NCBI RefSeq assembly: GCF_017316305.2
Contig: NZ_CP147250.1
Span: 2,665,001 to 2,729,000, forward strand
DNA from: Enterococcus sp. DIV1094
GTDB taxonomy: Bacteria > Bacillota > Bacilli > Lactobacillales > Enterococcaceae
Length of the DNA: 64,000 bases
Direction of reading: 5' to 3'
A model generated the notes under the pieces. It was not told the origin of the DNA, made no database searches, and saw only the letters and a list, made by a program, of their open reading frames with translations. The position numbers were made by a program, and so were the translations under genes. How positions within the stretch are numbered: the stretch's first letter is position 1; each line of letters starts with the position of its first letter. Below are positions 1 to 8,873 of this stretch, one piece after another.

Positions 1-1044
1 ATTGCTTCATCAAGTGCATCGAGAGATACTGAAGTAAAAAATGATCCTGAGAAGATTGAGAAATTAACAGAAAAAATTTCAGAGATACAAGCGAAAATAG
101 ATCGCCTCAAAGATATGAGCGATTTCCGCTATGATGAATATGAAGCAGAAAAAGCAAAGTTAATCAGAGAAAGAGAAGCAGAAAGAATTAAAATTGGTAA
201 AAGTAGTAAATTGAAAAAAAGTACAGATTTGTCTAGCCAAATGAAAGAGATGTCGCCAACCGTTCGAGCAGATTTAAAAAAAGCAAAAAAAATGATCCAT
301 CGTGATCTTGACGAGCAATTTGAAAAATTATCTGTTTTTTTTGATCAGTATGGTTCATCAAAGGATGAAAAAAACATCAAGGAATTAGGTAATAAAATCG
401 AAATGCATAAAAAAAGATATGACTTTAAGATGGATTCTAGTTTTAATGACGCGAGTTTCTATGGCAAGTTCAAGCAACATGAAAAACAAAGTGAATTAGC
501 GCTTAATAACTTTATCGAAAACTGGAAAGAAGATCAAGCTTACTATCGAAATACTCATTCCGTTTTTGAAAAAATTCATGAGTTAAAAGAAAACATCGTA
601 AAAAATCATAACTTAGAAAAGTACAGTATGAAACTCAATACGAAACAAAATGAATTAGCCGAATTAAAAAGTAAAAAACAACGAATCAATTTTTTTAGTA
701 AGTATATTTTTAACCGGCAAAAATATCGCCAATTAAAAAATCAGATCAATGAATTGAAAAATGATTTAGATATTGTACAGAAAGCTCGATCGTTAGCTAT
801 GAAAGGAGATCATGCAAAAGCAGAGGCTTTATTCAATGTGAGTGATCGCACGAGGACTTCACATGAAGTGAAGCAACGAAGACTGACTCAAAAAACTTTA
901 CCCCCTTCCTTAGCCACAAGTATTCCTAGTCCTAGTAAGCTACAAAACAAAATGGAGGCAAGCATAAGCAAATCAGCAGAAATCATGCAACGCAAGAGTT
1001 CAGAGAAATTACGTAGTTCTTCCCCTAAAGAGCAACGTGTATAA
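1..1044 (+). CDS. Coiled-coil, Lys/Glu-rich protein of unknown function (5' end missing)
   Basis: The reading frame is open from the first base of the window, so the gene is cut by the left edge; the first in-frame ATG (115) is probably internal. The visible 347 or so residues are very rich in Lys, Glu and Gln, with heptad-like stretches (for example around 640-790) that predict long coiled coils, and a Ser/Pro/Arg-rich, basic tail. No transmembrane segment, signal peptide, sortase motif or enzyme motif is visible in this part. It is followed by a 19-bp inverted repeat and then the surface-protein locus, and shares no clear motif with it. It could be the C-terminal part of a larger secreted or phage-like protein; the missing N-terminus prevents a functional call. 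I do not recognise the family. Confidence 0.7.
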   Translation: MASSSASRDTEVKNDPEKIEKLTEKISEIQAKIDRLKDMSDFRYDEYEAEKAKLIREREAERIKIGKSSKLKKSTDLSSQMKEMSPTVRADLKKAKKMIHRDLDEQFEKLSVFFDQYGSSKDEKNIKELGNKIEMHKKRYDFKMDSSFNDASFYGKFKQHEKQSELALNNFIENWKEDQAYYRNTHSVFEKIHELKENIVKNHNLEKYSMKLNTKQNELAELKSKKQRINFFSKYIFNRQKYRQLKNQINELKNDLDIVQKARSLAMKGDHAKAEALFNVSDRTRTSHEVKQRRLTQKTLPPSLATSIPSPSKLQNKMEASISKSAEIMQRKSSEKLRSSSPKEQRV

Positions 1045-1048
1045 AAAA

Positions 1049-1087
1049 GTATCTCTAATTGATAAAAATTTTATCAATTAGGGATAC
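1049..1087. terminator. 19-bp inverted repeat after the coiled-coil gene, candidate terminator
   Basis: A near-perfect stem (GTATCTCTAATTGATAAAA with its complement, one G-U pair) lies 5 nt after the stop codon. A run of A precedes it, so the U-tract faces the minus strand. On the plus strand it lacks a downstream U-run, so termination efficiency is uncertain. Confidence 0.5.
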
Positions 1088-1190
1088 CAATGATTAATTG
1101 TCTGACGAATCGTCACGTTGTTTAATTATAAGAACTCTAACAAAGAAAAAATATTCGCTTATTGCAATAGCTAAAAGTTAAGGAGTACCA

Positions 1191-4181
1191 ATGAAAAGCA
1201 AAATTAATAGTAATAAAACAATCATCTTAATGACCGTAATTGTTGTTCTTTTGACCCATCTGCCTTTTCATTTTGCCTATGGATCAGAAACTAGTGAATC
1301 CGCTCCTGAAAACCAAAACGATCTAGGTTTAGGAATAGAGAGAAATGCAACAATCACATTTGAAGCAAGTCCTTCAGAAGGTGGTAGACCTATTTCTATG
1401 CCTCATATAACTCCGCCAGGGGGAAGTTTATTATACACTATCAGTGCAAATCCGAACCAAGGGTTTCGTTTTGTTCGATGGGAGCTAATCAATGGAGGGA
1501 GTGCTTCGATAAGCAATCTAAATGCAGAAACAACAAGTCTTAATATTGCTACAGGAGGCCCTATAGGACCACCAGTGCATGAGACGGTAACGATACGAGC
1601 AATATATGAGAGGGTTTACAACTTAAATTTCCAATCTTCTCCAAATGCTGGAGGAAATCCAAGAGCGGATCAAACAATACTTTCGCAAGGTGAAACGACC
1701 ACGATCCATGCCAATGTTTCGAATGGATATCGCTTTGTTCAGTGGGAACCTGTTTCTGGAAACACGACTATCGCTAACCGAACGAGTCCAAGTACGTCTA
1801 TTACGATGGGGGCAGGAGATACGACGATTCGAGCAGTTTACGAACAAATCACCCATAGTTTGAGCGTGCAAGCCAACCCGGCGATTGGTGGCAATCCCAC
1901 GGCTTCAGCCTCATCTGGTGTACAAGGAGCAACCATCAATTTGAACGCGAATCCAGCGGTCGGATATCGGTTTATCAATTGGCAGTTTCAAACACAAAAT
2001 GGCGCAATAATCACGAACAGTAATCTTGCCAATACCAGTTTACGGATGGGGACGGGTCCTGTGATCATCCAAGCTAACTATGAACGCTTGCAACAAGGTA
2101 GTGTCGTTGTACGTTATTTGGATGAAGCAGGGAATGAGTTAGCACAAAGTGATATTTTATCAGGATTTAGCGGTGAATCATATCGCACAGAAGCAAAAGA
2201 AATCGAAGGTTGGGAGTTGGTTGCTACCCCAGAAAATGCAACAGGTGTTTTCACAAATGTTGAGCAGACAGTCACTTATATCTATCGGAAGAATCAGCAG
2301 TTATGGGGAACCGTCCCATGGGAATACGACGAGGCAACGAAAACCATCCACTTATATGGCGGGATAGCTGGATCAGTCCCAGAAGCACCTTGGAAAGTCC
2401 ATTCAGAAGTTGAAATTATCGCTGTCACCAACGAGGTACTTTTACCGGAAAATAGCGCATTTCTTTTTAGCGAGGCAAGGCAGTTGGCAAGTATTGAAGG
2501 TACAGGAAACTTTAATACATCTAGGGTAACGAATATGGATGAGATGTTTGCACATACTTCGGCTCTAAAAGAGTTAGATATCAGTCAGTGGGATGTCTCA
2601 AATGTTACCAGTATGAATTTTACATTTGCTTGGATGAGCAATTTAATAAAGTTAGATGTTAGTCAATGGAATGTGTCTAATGTGACGAATATGAGCCACG
2701 CATTTGCTTGGACATACAACTTGGAGGATATCGATGTCAGTCAATGGAATGTTGAGAATGTGACCAGTATGACGAATTTATTTATGTCTTCCTCTTCACT
2801 AACTGAATTAGATTTGAGTAATTGGAACACAAGAAATAAAGATATTAGGGGCATGTTCTATCTTGCATCAAGACTTTCATCCCTTAAATTAGGAGAAGAA
2901 TCAGTTATCGGAAATACCAGCTTACGAAATATCGTTCCTACAGCGGAGTATACAGGCCGATGGGTCCTTGAAGAAAGTTTGGATAGTTCCGTTCGAACAA
3001 TCACGTTTGAGAATTCAAATGAATTTATGGAAAATTATGACGGAAATCATCCAGGAACTTATGTGTGGGAGCGTTTTCGTCCGGAAGAATTAGTGGCAGG
3101 ATTAGACCCAATTAGTGATCAATCAACTGCAATCACTGGCTGGATGACAGAAGTAACAGATATGCGAACAATCACCTATCAAAATACAGCGGGACAAACA
3201 ATGACTGTGACTAACGAATCGCCAAGGATCAAGTGGGGAGAATACCAAGATCCGGATCAACAGATTCGTCAGTTTGAGATACCCTTGGAAGAAAATGAGC
3301 GGTTAGCAACAGATACACAGGTAACACTCAGTCTATCTAAACCTTCCGTAGAAACGACAGGTGATCTGACTATTGATGAAAAGGTAATCAAAGGAATCGA
3401 CTATACTGCAAATAACTTCACATTAGATCGTTCTAAATTAGAAGGGCTAACCAGTGAAGCAGAACTGCATGAATTGATTCTGAAAGAAAGTCAAGCATCA
3501 GCACACGATGTTTTATCACAGGCCGATCAAAGTCAGGAAATTAAAATAGTGGCTACAGATTTAACAAATGGCGAAGTAGAAGATGGGACATATTTTGCCA
3601 CCTTGGAAGTAGGGAACAAAGCCTATCAGTTTTCACTAGGCATTGATGTAAGTTCAAAGATCCATCATCTAAAAGTTTCGATTCCAACTAAAATGATGTT
3701 TGAATCACTCTATCAAGGAGAAGAAACCAATCGGGAATTTACTAGTCCAGATTACGAGATACGTAATCATTCGGAACTTTCGGTCGATACGTATGTCAAT
3801 CAATTTATTGTTGAGGAGGATGCAGGGATCACCTTGCTAAAGGAAAATGAAAATCCTTTAGATCACGCTTATCTGCAAGATGGACAAATGAAAAAACTCT
3901 CTGATATCAAGCAACCACTGATGGAATTACAGGTGAGCTCTAATGGAACGAACATTCCTTTGTATGAACGAACAAGTGAGCAGCGCTTAGCTCAAGTCGC
4001 GCCAAATACAAGCGTACCTTTCTATTTAACTGGTCGATATTATGGCCCATACCCTAAATGGATCTCGGACAATGAATATGAACAAGGTGGCTATTATGAA
4101 GACTCGTTAGTTCCAATTTATCGTCTCATTTTACGATTTGTCCCAAGAAAAATATCTGAGATCAATCCTGTAAGTGAATAA
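1191..4181 (+). CDS. Secreted BspA-family leucine-rich-repeat/MucBP surface protein
   Basis: A 996-aa secreted adhesin-like protein. Residues 1-31 form a signal peptide (basic start, hydrophobic core, cleavage near AYGS). Next come three beta modules of about 85 aa with the pattern SPxxGGxP...GYRFxxW...AxYE, typical of divergent InlB-B-type repeats, then a MucBP-like module (VVRYLDEAGNELAQ... ending TYIYR). Residues about 440-570 carry BspA/DUF285 repeats of the form LDxSQWNVSNVTxM. The C-terminal 170 aa (IPTKMMF... TSPDYEIRNHSELSVD) resemble the WxL-like protein encoded 0.6 kb downstream. There is no LPXTG motif or C-terminal membrane anchor, so retention is probably non-covalent, or through the neighbouring proteins. 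The start has a good AAGGAG site. It is first of four closely spaced genes. Binding to mucin or host surfaces is inferred from the family, not shown. Confidence 0.85.
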   Translation: MKSKINSNKTIILMTVIVVLLTHLPFHFAYGSETSESAPENQNDLGLGIERNATITFEASPSEGGRPISMPHITPPGGSLLYTISANPNQGFRFVRWELINGGSASISNLNAETTSLNIATGGPIGPPVHETVTIRAIYERVYNLNFQSSPNAGGNPRADQTILSQGETTTIHANVSNGYRFVQWEPVSGNTTIANRTSPSTSITMGAGDTTIRAVYEQITHSLSVQANPAIGGNPTASASSGVQGATINLNANPAVGYRFINWQFQTQNGAIITNSNLANTSLRMGTGPVIIQANYERLQQGSVVVRYLDEAGNELAQSDILSGFSGESYRTEAKEIEGWELVATPENATGVFTNVEQTVTYIYRKNQQLWGTVPWEYDEATKTIHLYGGIAGSVPEAPWKVHSEVEIIAVTNEVLLPENSAFLFSEARQLASIEGTGNFNTSRVTNMDEMFAHTSALKELDISQWDVSNVTSMNFTFAWMSNLIKLDVSQWNVSNVTNMSHAFAWTYNLEDIDVSQWNVENVTSMTNLFMSSSSLTELDLSNWNTRNKDIRGMFYLASRLSSLKLGEESVIGNTSLRNIVPTAEYTGRWVLEESLDSSVRTITFENSNEFMENYDGNHPGTYVWERFRPEELVAGLDPISDQSTAITGWMTEVTDMRTITYQNTAGQTMTVTNESPRIKWGEYQDPDQQIRQFEIPLEENERLATDTQVTLSLSKPSVETTGDLTIDEKVIKGIDYTANNFTLDRSKLEGLTSEAELHELILKESQASAHDVLSQADQSQEIKIVATDLTNGEVEDGTYFATLEVGNKAYQFSLGIDVSSKIHHLKVSIPTKMMFESLYQGEETNREFTSPDYEIRNHSELSVDTYVNQFIVEEDAGITLLKENENPLDHAYLQDGQMKKLSDIKQPLMELQVSSNGTNIPLYERTSEQRLAQVAPNTSVPFYLTGRYYGPYPKWISDNEYEQGGYYEDSLVPIYRLILRFVPRKISEINPVSE

Positions 4182-4205
4182 AAATGACTAGGAGACATTT
4201 AATCA

Positions 4206-4730
4206 ATGAAAGAACCAAAACGTGCCAATCGGCAGAAAAAACAACGAAAGAAAGTTGTTACCTTGTTACTTATTTCTTTGACTATTCTTGTTATTGGTAG
4301 TTGGTATTGGTTCAGTCAAAAAGATCCCGTCCCTGTTATCAGTGCAGAATTACTACCTGAAATTAGTGATGCGAGTGATCAACGGATCTCTAAGCGTGCA
4401 CAAGAAGTAGCAGATGCTAATTATTTCACTTTGCAGATCAACCCAGAAGCAGTTTTTGAAAATGGCAGGAGTCGTGGATCGATCGAAATCGTCAATCCTG
4501 GTACGAATGTTTATCCGATTGCGGTCGATATTATGCTCGCTGACACGAAAGAAGTGATTTATTCTTCTGGCGCTATCTATCCCAATCAATTGGTTGAATC
4601 TGTCTATTTGAAGAGGCCATTAGAAAAAGGAGAATATCCAGCGACAGCGACAGTCAATATCTATGATCCAGAAACCAAAGAAAAGCAAGGAATAACTGAA
4701 GCAGAAATAACTATATTAATCAATAACTAA
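4206..4730 (+). CDS. Membrane-anchored extracellular protein of the surface locus
   Basis: A 174-aa protein with a strongly basic N-terminus (about 20 residues), one hydrophobic segment (LLLISLTILVIGSWYWF) and an extracellular part of about 130 aa predicted to be a beta-sandwich (INPEAVFENGRSRG... NPGTNVYPIAVDI... LEKGEYPATATVNIYD). That pattern recalls the Ig-like half of DUF916-type proteins that accompany WxL proteins, but the protein is much shorter, so the assignment is tentative. It starts 24 nt after the BspA-like gene with an AGGAG site and is followed after 24 nt by the WxL-like gene, so the four genes probably form one transcript. A likely role is a membrane platform or partner for the secreted proteins of the locus. 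Confidence 0.75.
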   Translation: MKEPKRANRQKKQRKKVVTLLLISLTILVIGSWYWFSQKDPVPVISAELLPEISDASDQRISKRAQEVADANYFTLQINPEAVFENGRSRGSIEIVNPGTNVYPIAVDIMLADTKEVIYSSGAIYPNQLVESVYLKRPLEKGEYPATATVNIYDPETKEKQGITEAEITILINN

Positions 4731-4754
4731 TCCAATTTAAGTGAGGCTACCAAA

Positions 4755-5318
4755 ATGAAGAGAGCAACAAAATTAGTATTAAGTATTCTAACAGTTACGG
4801 GAGTATGTATGAGTGGAGCTACCGCTTTTGCTAATCCACTCCAAACAATCGATGGTCGAGAGGGTACAACCTCGGGAGATATCACTATAAAGGGGATTAT
4901 TGGTGAATTTGATAATACAAAGCCAGGTCCGAACCCAGAAAATTTAGATCGATGGATCAATGTGACAATACCAACAACAGCCATTTTCCATACAACAGAA
5001 GAATCTGAGCATAAAAAGATTACTTCTCCTTCTTACCAAGTGACAAATCATTCTGCGCTAAGTGTGCGGGCAACAGTCTCGAATGTCACAGAAATCAAAG
5101 AGATGAGTGAAGTGGATCGACTGACGATCAACACGATCGAATTATTTAACAAAGGAGTTTCGACAGTGACAGCTACGCCTTTATTTACCCTGTCAGGTAA
5201 TCAGGGGAGTAATACAGTAGGAAACTTCCAGTTTATTGGAGATGCGACACCAAAAAACGCATCTGTAGAAAGTAATCCGAGTTTTAACCTCGTATTAAAT
5301 TTTGCGGTAGAGGCATAA
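4755..5318 (+). CDS. Secreted WxL-like cell-surface protein
   Basis: A 187-aa protein with a clear signal peptide (residues 1-26, cleavage near TAFA-NP). The mature part is one beta-rich domain with the elements VTIPTTAIFHT, ITSPSYQVTNHSALSVRATV and a C-terminal NLVLNFAVEA strand. The arrangement resembles the WxL C-terminal domain, which binds peptidoglycan non-covalently, but the hallmark WxL tripeptides are absent, so I call it WxL-like only. The same IPT...F...TSPxYxxxNHSxLSV signature recurs in the C-terminal domain of the 996-aa protein of this locus, suggesting that the two share a fold or assemble together. The start has a weak GTGAGG site. Function is inferred from context. Confidence 0.75.
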   Translation: MKRATKLVLSILTVTGVCMSGATAFANPLQTIDGREGTTSGDITIKGIIGEFDNTKPGPNPENLDRWINVTIPTTAIFHTTEESEHKKITSPSYQVTNHSALSVRATVSNVTEIKEMSEVDRLTINTIELFNKGVSTVTATPLFTLSGNQGSNTVGNFQFIGDATPKNASVESNPSFNLVLNFAVEA

Positions 5319-5323
5319 AGTGA

Positions 5324-5686
5324 ATGGAAAATCTACTATCAGATAGTAAGATGGGGAAGACTAGAAATAAAAAATGGCAAGTTTTATGTATACTAAACAT
5401 GCTTCTTATTATCAGCTTATCATTTTCGACCATAGTCAAGGCAGAAGCAGTGCAATCCGATCATACGATTAGCGTATCTGGTACGATTGGGACGACCTTT
5501 GAAGAGCAAAACGAAGCAAACGAACATAAGACTTTAGTCGCCGATCTTTCTGGGGTAAGTCAAAAAAAACTACCTGAAACAGGAACAATAGGTGATCAAC
5601 GAATCGTTTTCTTAGGCTATCTAATCATTTGTATTTGCGGAGGAGTTATCTTGTTTTGTAAAAAACAAAAGTATCATATTAAATGA
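5324..5686 (+). CDS. Short LPXTG sortase-anchored surface protein
   Basis: A 120-aa protein with an N-terminal basic/hydrophobic export signal (residues about 14-40), a short extracellular segment of about 40 residues and a complete cell-wall sorting signal: LPETG at about residue 83, a hydrophobic stretch (LGYLIICICGGVILF) and a basic tail (CKKQKYHIK). Sortase A should link it covalently to peptidoglycan. The exposed part is too small to act as an adhesin, so it may be an anchor or tether for the secreted WxL-like proteins encoded just upstream (5-nt gap). The Shine-Dalgarno site is weak, which fits translational coupling. An internal ATG at 5351 is a possible alternative start. Confidence 0.8.
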   Translation: MENLLSDSKMGKTRNKKWQVLCILNMLLIISLSFSTIVKAEAVQSDHTISVSGTIGTTFEEQNEANEHKTLVADLSGVSQKKLPETGTIGDQRIVFLGYLIICICGGVILFCKKQKYHIK

Positions 5687-5743
5687 ATGAAATGATAAAG
5701 ATAGCAGAAAAGTAATCGTTGAAAAATGACCGAATACGAGAAA

Positions 5744-5774
5744 AAAAGCCATCCTTTCCGGATGGCTTTTTCTA
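5744..5774. terminator. Bidirectional terminator between the surface locus and ponA
   Basis: The stem AAAGCCATCC-tttcc-GGATGGCTTT is flanked by A7 on the left and T5 on the right, so it can terminate both converging transcripts. Confidence 0.9.
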
Positions 5775-5778
5775 TTGA

Positions 5779-8178
5779 TCAATCACTACTACTTCTGGAT
5801 GAAGCTCGAGAAGAACGGGATGTTCGCGTTCCACTATCACCAGCAGCATTCGCATCTTCAGAACTTGGCGGCGTAGCAGAGGATTCAGGTGGTGGTGTTT
5901 CCTCGCTAGAAGATGCTGGTGGTTCTGTTGATGGTTCGCTGCTAGGTTCTGTTGGTTCACTGCTTGGTGGTGTCGATTCTTCAGTGCTAGGTTGAGTCGT
6001 TGAGCTTGTTGATGTCTCAGGAACGGTTTCACTAGTTGAAGACTCAGGAACCGGGCTTACTGGAACGACTTCAGATGAAGAAGGAATCGTTACAGATGGC
6101 ACAGTAGCGTTTGTATTACCAGATGATGACGATTGATTTCTAAAGAATAGTTCGCCACCAGAACGGTACAAGCCACTTGGCATCGTCCAATCCGTATTTG
6201 TTACATTTGCCGAGACAAACTGCATCAACTCACGATAGACATCGGAAGCGACATCTGTTGCATTGGAAGTGATCGGTGTCATTTTGTCGTTATAGCCTGT
6301 CCAAACGGAGATCGCATAGTTCGGTGTATAACCTGCAAATAAAATATCAGGATAAACACCAGTTGTCGTACCTAATTTTGCATATTCCTCGTCTGTATAA
6401 TTAGATGTACCTGTTTTACCTGCTTGGATCAATCCTGGAATTGCGGCATTCGTACCGGTTCCGCGAGTGATCGTGTCCTTCAAGATGTCGGTAACCATAT
6501 ACGCTGTTTCTTCGGACATGGCTCTTGTTCCTTCTGGTTCGAAGGTTTCTTCTGTGCCATCTTGGAAGACGATCCGATTGACGTATTGTGGTTTATAATA
6601 AGTACCACCGTTTGCCAAAGCAGCGTAGGCCGCAGCCATTTTTTCAGAAGAAGCACCGTATTTTGTCCCATCTTGTTGTTCTGTATTACTTGAAATCGCA
6701 TTTGATTGGTGGATCGTGCTGTATTCGATCCCTAAATTACTCAAGAATTCAGCAACTTTATCTGCGCCTACTTCATTGAAAAGTTTGACAGCAGGAACGT
6801 TTCTTGAGAGGTATAGTGCTTGACGTAAAGTGATCATGCCCATGTAACGATTGTCCCAGTTGGAGACAGGAATCGTGGTTCCTTCATAATTGTAAGGTGC
6901 ATCGGCGATCAATTTACCTGTTGAATAGTTCAATTCTTCAAATGCTGGTGCATAGTCAGTGATTGGCTTCATCGTAGACCCAAAGTCACGAGAAGTATTG
7001 ACAGCTAAGTTGTTTCCTAAAGCGACATCATCTGGGATGTTTCGTCCACCGATCTGTGCTTTGACTTGTCCGGTATTGACATCGATCAACGTAGTCGCAA
7101 CTTGCATTTGATCGTCAGGGAAAGTCACGTATTGATCAGTATTCACAACATCGTATAAGTGTTTTTGTGCATTTAAGTCTAGGTTTGTGTAAATATCTAA
7201 ACCGTCAGTATAAACATTCTTATCTGTTTTCGCATGGACTTCATTGATGACCTCTTTGACGTAATTGTCAACGATTCGTGCATTGGAGTCTTCTTGTGTT
7301 AATTCTTGTAACCCGTCTGTGATCGGTGTATTGATTGCTGTGTCATATTCTGTTTGAGAGATTTTTTCGTTTTGGAGCATCGTATACAATACTGTGTCAC
7401 GGCGTTTTTTGGCTTGCTCTGGAAACTGATAAGGATCATAGGCAGAAGGAGCTTGAGGCATTCCTGCTAAAAGAGCGGTTTGCGGTAGATCCAATTCTCC
7501 TAAGCTTTTTCCGAAATAGGATTGAGCGGCTGTTTCCATCCCGTAAAGACCGTTAGACATATAGACTTTATTGACGTAATAAGTCAGTATTTCTTGTTTT
7601 GATTTCGTTTGTTCCAGTCTGACAGCCATCCAAGCTTCTTGGGCTTTACGTCTGATCGTTTGGTCTTCGGTACTGGTAGAGAAGAATGAGAGCTTGATCA
7701 GCTGCTGTGTCAATGTACTACCACCTTGTAGCCCGCCAGAAGTAAAGTTTGATAATGCGGCACCGATGATCCGAACAGGGTCAACACCGATATGTTTATA
7801 AAATCGTCGGTCTTCGACTGAAACGATGGCATCTTCAAGTGTTTTTGGTAGTTCATTGGCAGAAATCTTTTCTCGTTTTTCTGCCCCTAGATCTTCAAAG
7901 AGTTCACCATCTTTAGTAAACAGTTTTGATGAAACCGTGGCATCCAGTTTTTCATCGGTCAACTCAGGGGCATCTTTGGCATAAAACCAAAAAAGTCCGA
8001 CGCCTGCAAGAAAAGCGACACATATTAAGGAAAGACCTATCAAAAGGATACGTGTGATCAATCCTTTACGATCTTTTCCAGTGCCTTTTTTTGTCGGTTG
8101 TTTTCCTCTTTTCTTTGCATTTTTTGCAGAAGAAGAGGAGGTACTTCGTTTAGAAGATCTCGTTTGATTAGTTGGCAT
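5779..8178 (-). CDS. ponA: Penicillin-binding protein 1A, bifunctional class A PBP
   Basis: A class A PBP that polymerises lipid II (glycosyltransferase family 51) and crosslinks peptidoglycan (transpeptidase). It has a basic Ser/Lys-rich cytoplasmic N-terminus, one transmembrane helix (about residues 40-60), the GT51 domain (SVEDRRFYKHIGVDP, GGSTLTQQLIK), and the transpeptidase with SxxK in GSTMKP, SxN in LSRNVP and KTG in AGKTGTSN. The last 120 or so residues are a low-complexity Ser/Thr/Pro/Glu tail outside the membrane, common in lactic-acid-bacterial PBP1A. I prefer the ATG at 8178, which follows GGAG by 8 nt; an upstream ATG at 8196 contains that site. The start overlaps the end of recU by 11 nt, indicating translational coupling; recU-ponA is the conserved order in Firmicutes. 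Confidence 0.95.
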   Translation of the reverse strand: MPTNQTRSSKRSTSSSSAKNAKKRGKQPTKKGTGKDRKGLITRILLIGLSLICVAFLAGVGLFWFYAKDAPELTDEKLDATVSSKLFTKDGELFEDLGAEKREKISANELPKTLEDAIVSVEDRRFYKHIGVDPVRIIGAALSNFTSGGLQGGSTLTQQLIKLSFFSTSTEDQTIRRKAQEAWMAVRLEQTKSKQEILTYYVNKVYMSNGLYGMETAAQSYFGKSLGELDLPQTALLAGMPQAPSAYDPYQFPEQAKKRRDTVLYTMLQNEKISQTEYDTAINTPITDGLQELTQEDSNARIVDNYVKEVINEVHAKTDKNVYTDGLDIYTNLDLNAQKHLYDVVNTDQYVTFPDDQMQVATTLIDVNTGQVKAQIGGRNIPDDVALGNNLAVNTSRDFGSTMKPITDYAPAFEELNYSTGKLIADAPYNYEGTTIPVSNWDNRYMGMITLRQALYLSRNVPAVKLFNEVGADKVAEFLSNLGIEYSTIHQSNAISSNTEQQDGTKYGASSEKMAAAYAALANGGTYYKPQYVNRIVFQDGTEETFEPEGTRAMSEETAYMVTDILKDTITRGTGTNAAIPGLIQAGKTGTSNYTDEEYAKLGTTTGVYPDILFAGYTPNYAISVWTGYNDKMTPITSNATDVASDVYRELMQFVSANVTNTDWTMPSGLYRSGGELFFRNQSSSSGNTNATVPSVTIPSSSEVVPVSPVPESSTSETVPETSTSSTTQPSTEESTPPSSEPTEPSSEPSTEPPASSSEETPPPESSATPPSSEDANAAGDSGTRTSRSSRASSRSSSD

Positions 8179-8809
8179 TCGTTGGTTCTCCTTCATTAGA
8201 TTCTAAGTACTGATCGATTGCTTGCAAATAAGGTACGCGAGGGGCGTAACCAGTTGGAATCTCGATACCTAGTTTTTCGATCAATGAAAGCGGCAAGGAT
8301 TTCCTTCCTTGTGCCTGTTGTTCATGCCAATAGTGTACTAAATAAGTACTATCTAAGTAGAAACAACGATGCAAGGTAGAAAACCATAATAGAACAAAAC
8401 AGATTCCTCCTTGTTTTTGGCAAGCTTCCATATGTGAGATTTGATGGGGATGAAAATTTTTAAATGGAAACGAAGTCTTGTTTTTCGTCTCTTTTGCTTC
8501 AAAATCCAAATAGAAACCTCGATAGACACCATTATAATCAGTTGTTGAGGCTTGAGCGAAATAAGCTTCTTTGATCACAGCGGCACTTCGTCGAGGGTAA
8601 TCAACTTTTACGATTTGAACCGGTGTTGGCTTCTTATGGATGACTGCCATTTGATGTGCCAGATAATACTCGTTGCTTTCATTGATGGCTTCTTCAAATC
8701 GCATCCCACGATTGCCAAACTCCGTGTTTGGGTTCCTTTTTGCTTGTTTTTTTTCTTTGGACGAGGCATCCTTGATATAAGGACGGCCATTTGGATAGCG
8801 TAACACCAT
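8168..8809 (-). CDS. recU: Holliday junction resolvase RecU
   Basis: A 213-aa RecU-family endonuclease that cleaves four-way DNA junctions in recombinational repair and chromosome segregation. It shows the expected N-terminal strand-binding region (NTEFGNRGMRFEEAINESN), a central catalytic core with conserved acidic residues (TTDYNGVYRGFYLDFEAKET, with D, E and the ExK element) and FKNFHPHQISHM, all typical of the family. Length is normal. It is transcribed with ponA, whose start overlaps its end, and diverges from ypsA, leaving a 64-nt intergenic region that must hold both promoters. Confidence 0.95.
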   Translation of the reverse strand: MVLRYPNGRPYIKDASSKEKKQAKRNPNTEFGNRGMRFEEAINESNEYYLAHQMAVIHKKPTPVQIVKVDYPRRSAAVIKEAYFAQASTTDYNGVYRGFYLDFEAKETKNKTSFPFKNFHPHQISHMEACQKQGGICFVLLWFSTLHRCFYLDSTYLVHYWHEQQAQGRKSLPLSLIEKLGIEIPTGYAPRVPYLQAIDQYLESNEGEPTNAN

Positions 8810-8873
8810 GATCGAATCACTCTCCTAGGCCACATTATAGCAAAAAAGCACAGAGAAAGAAAAGGAAACTGGA

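Noticed and set aside
5726-6032. Open frames on both strands over the ponA 3' end
   Set aside because: They arise from the Ser/Thr/Pro-rich repeat tail of ponA and overlap the terminator; no ribosome-binding site or independent support.
8820-8873. Divergent promoter between recU and ypsA
   Set aside because: A promoter must exist, but I could not find boxes good enough to give coordinates.
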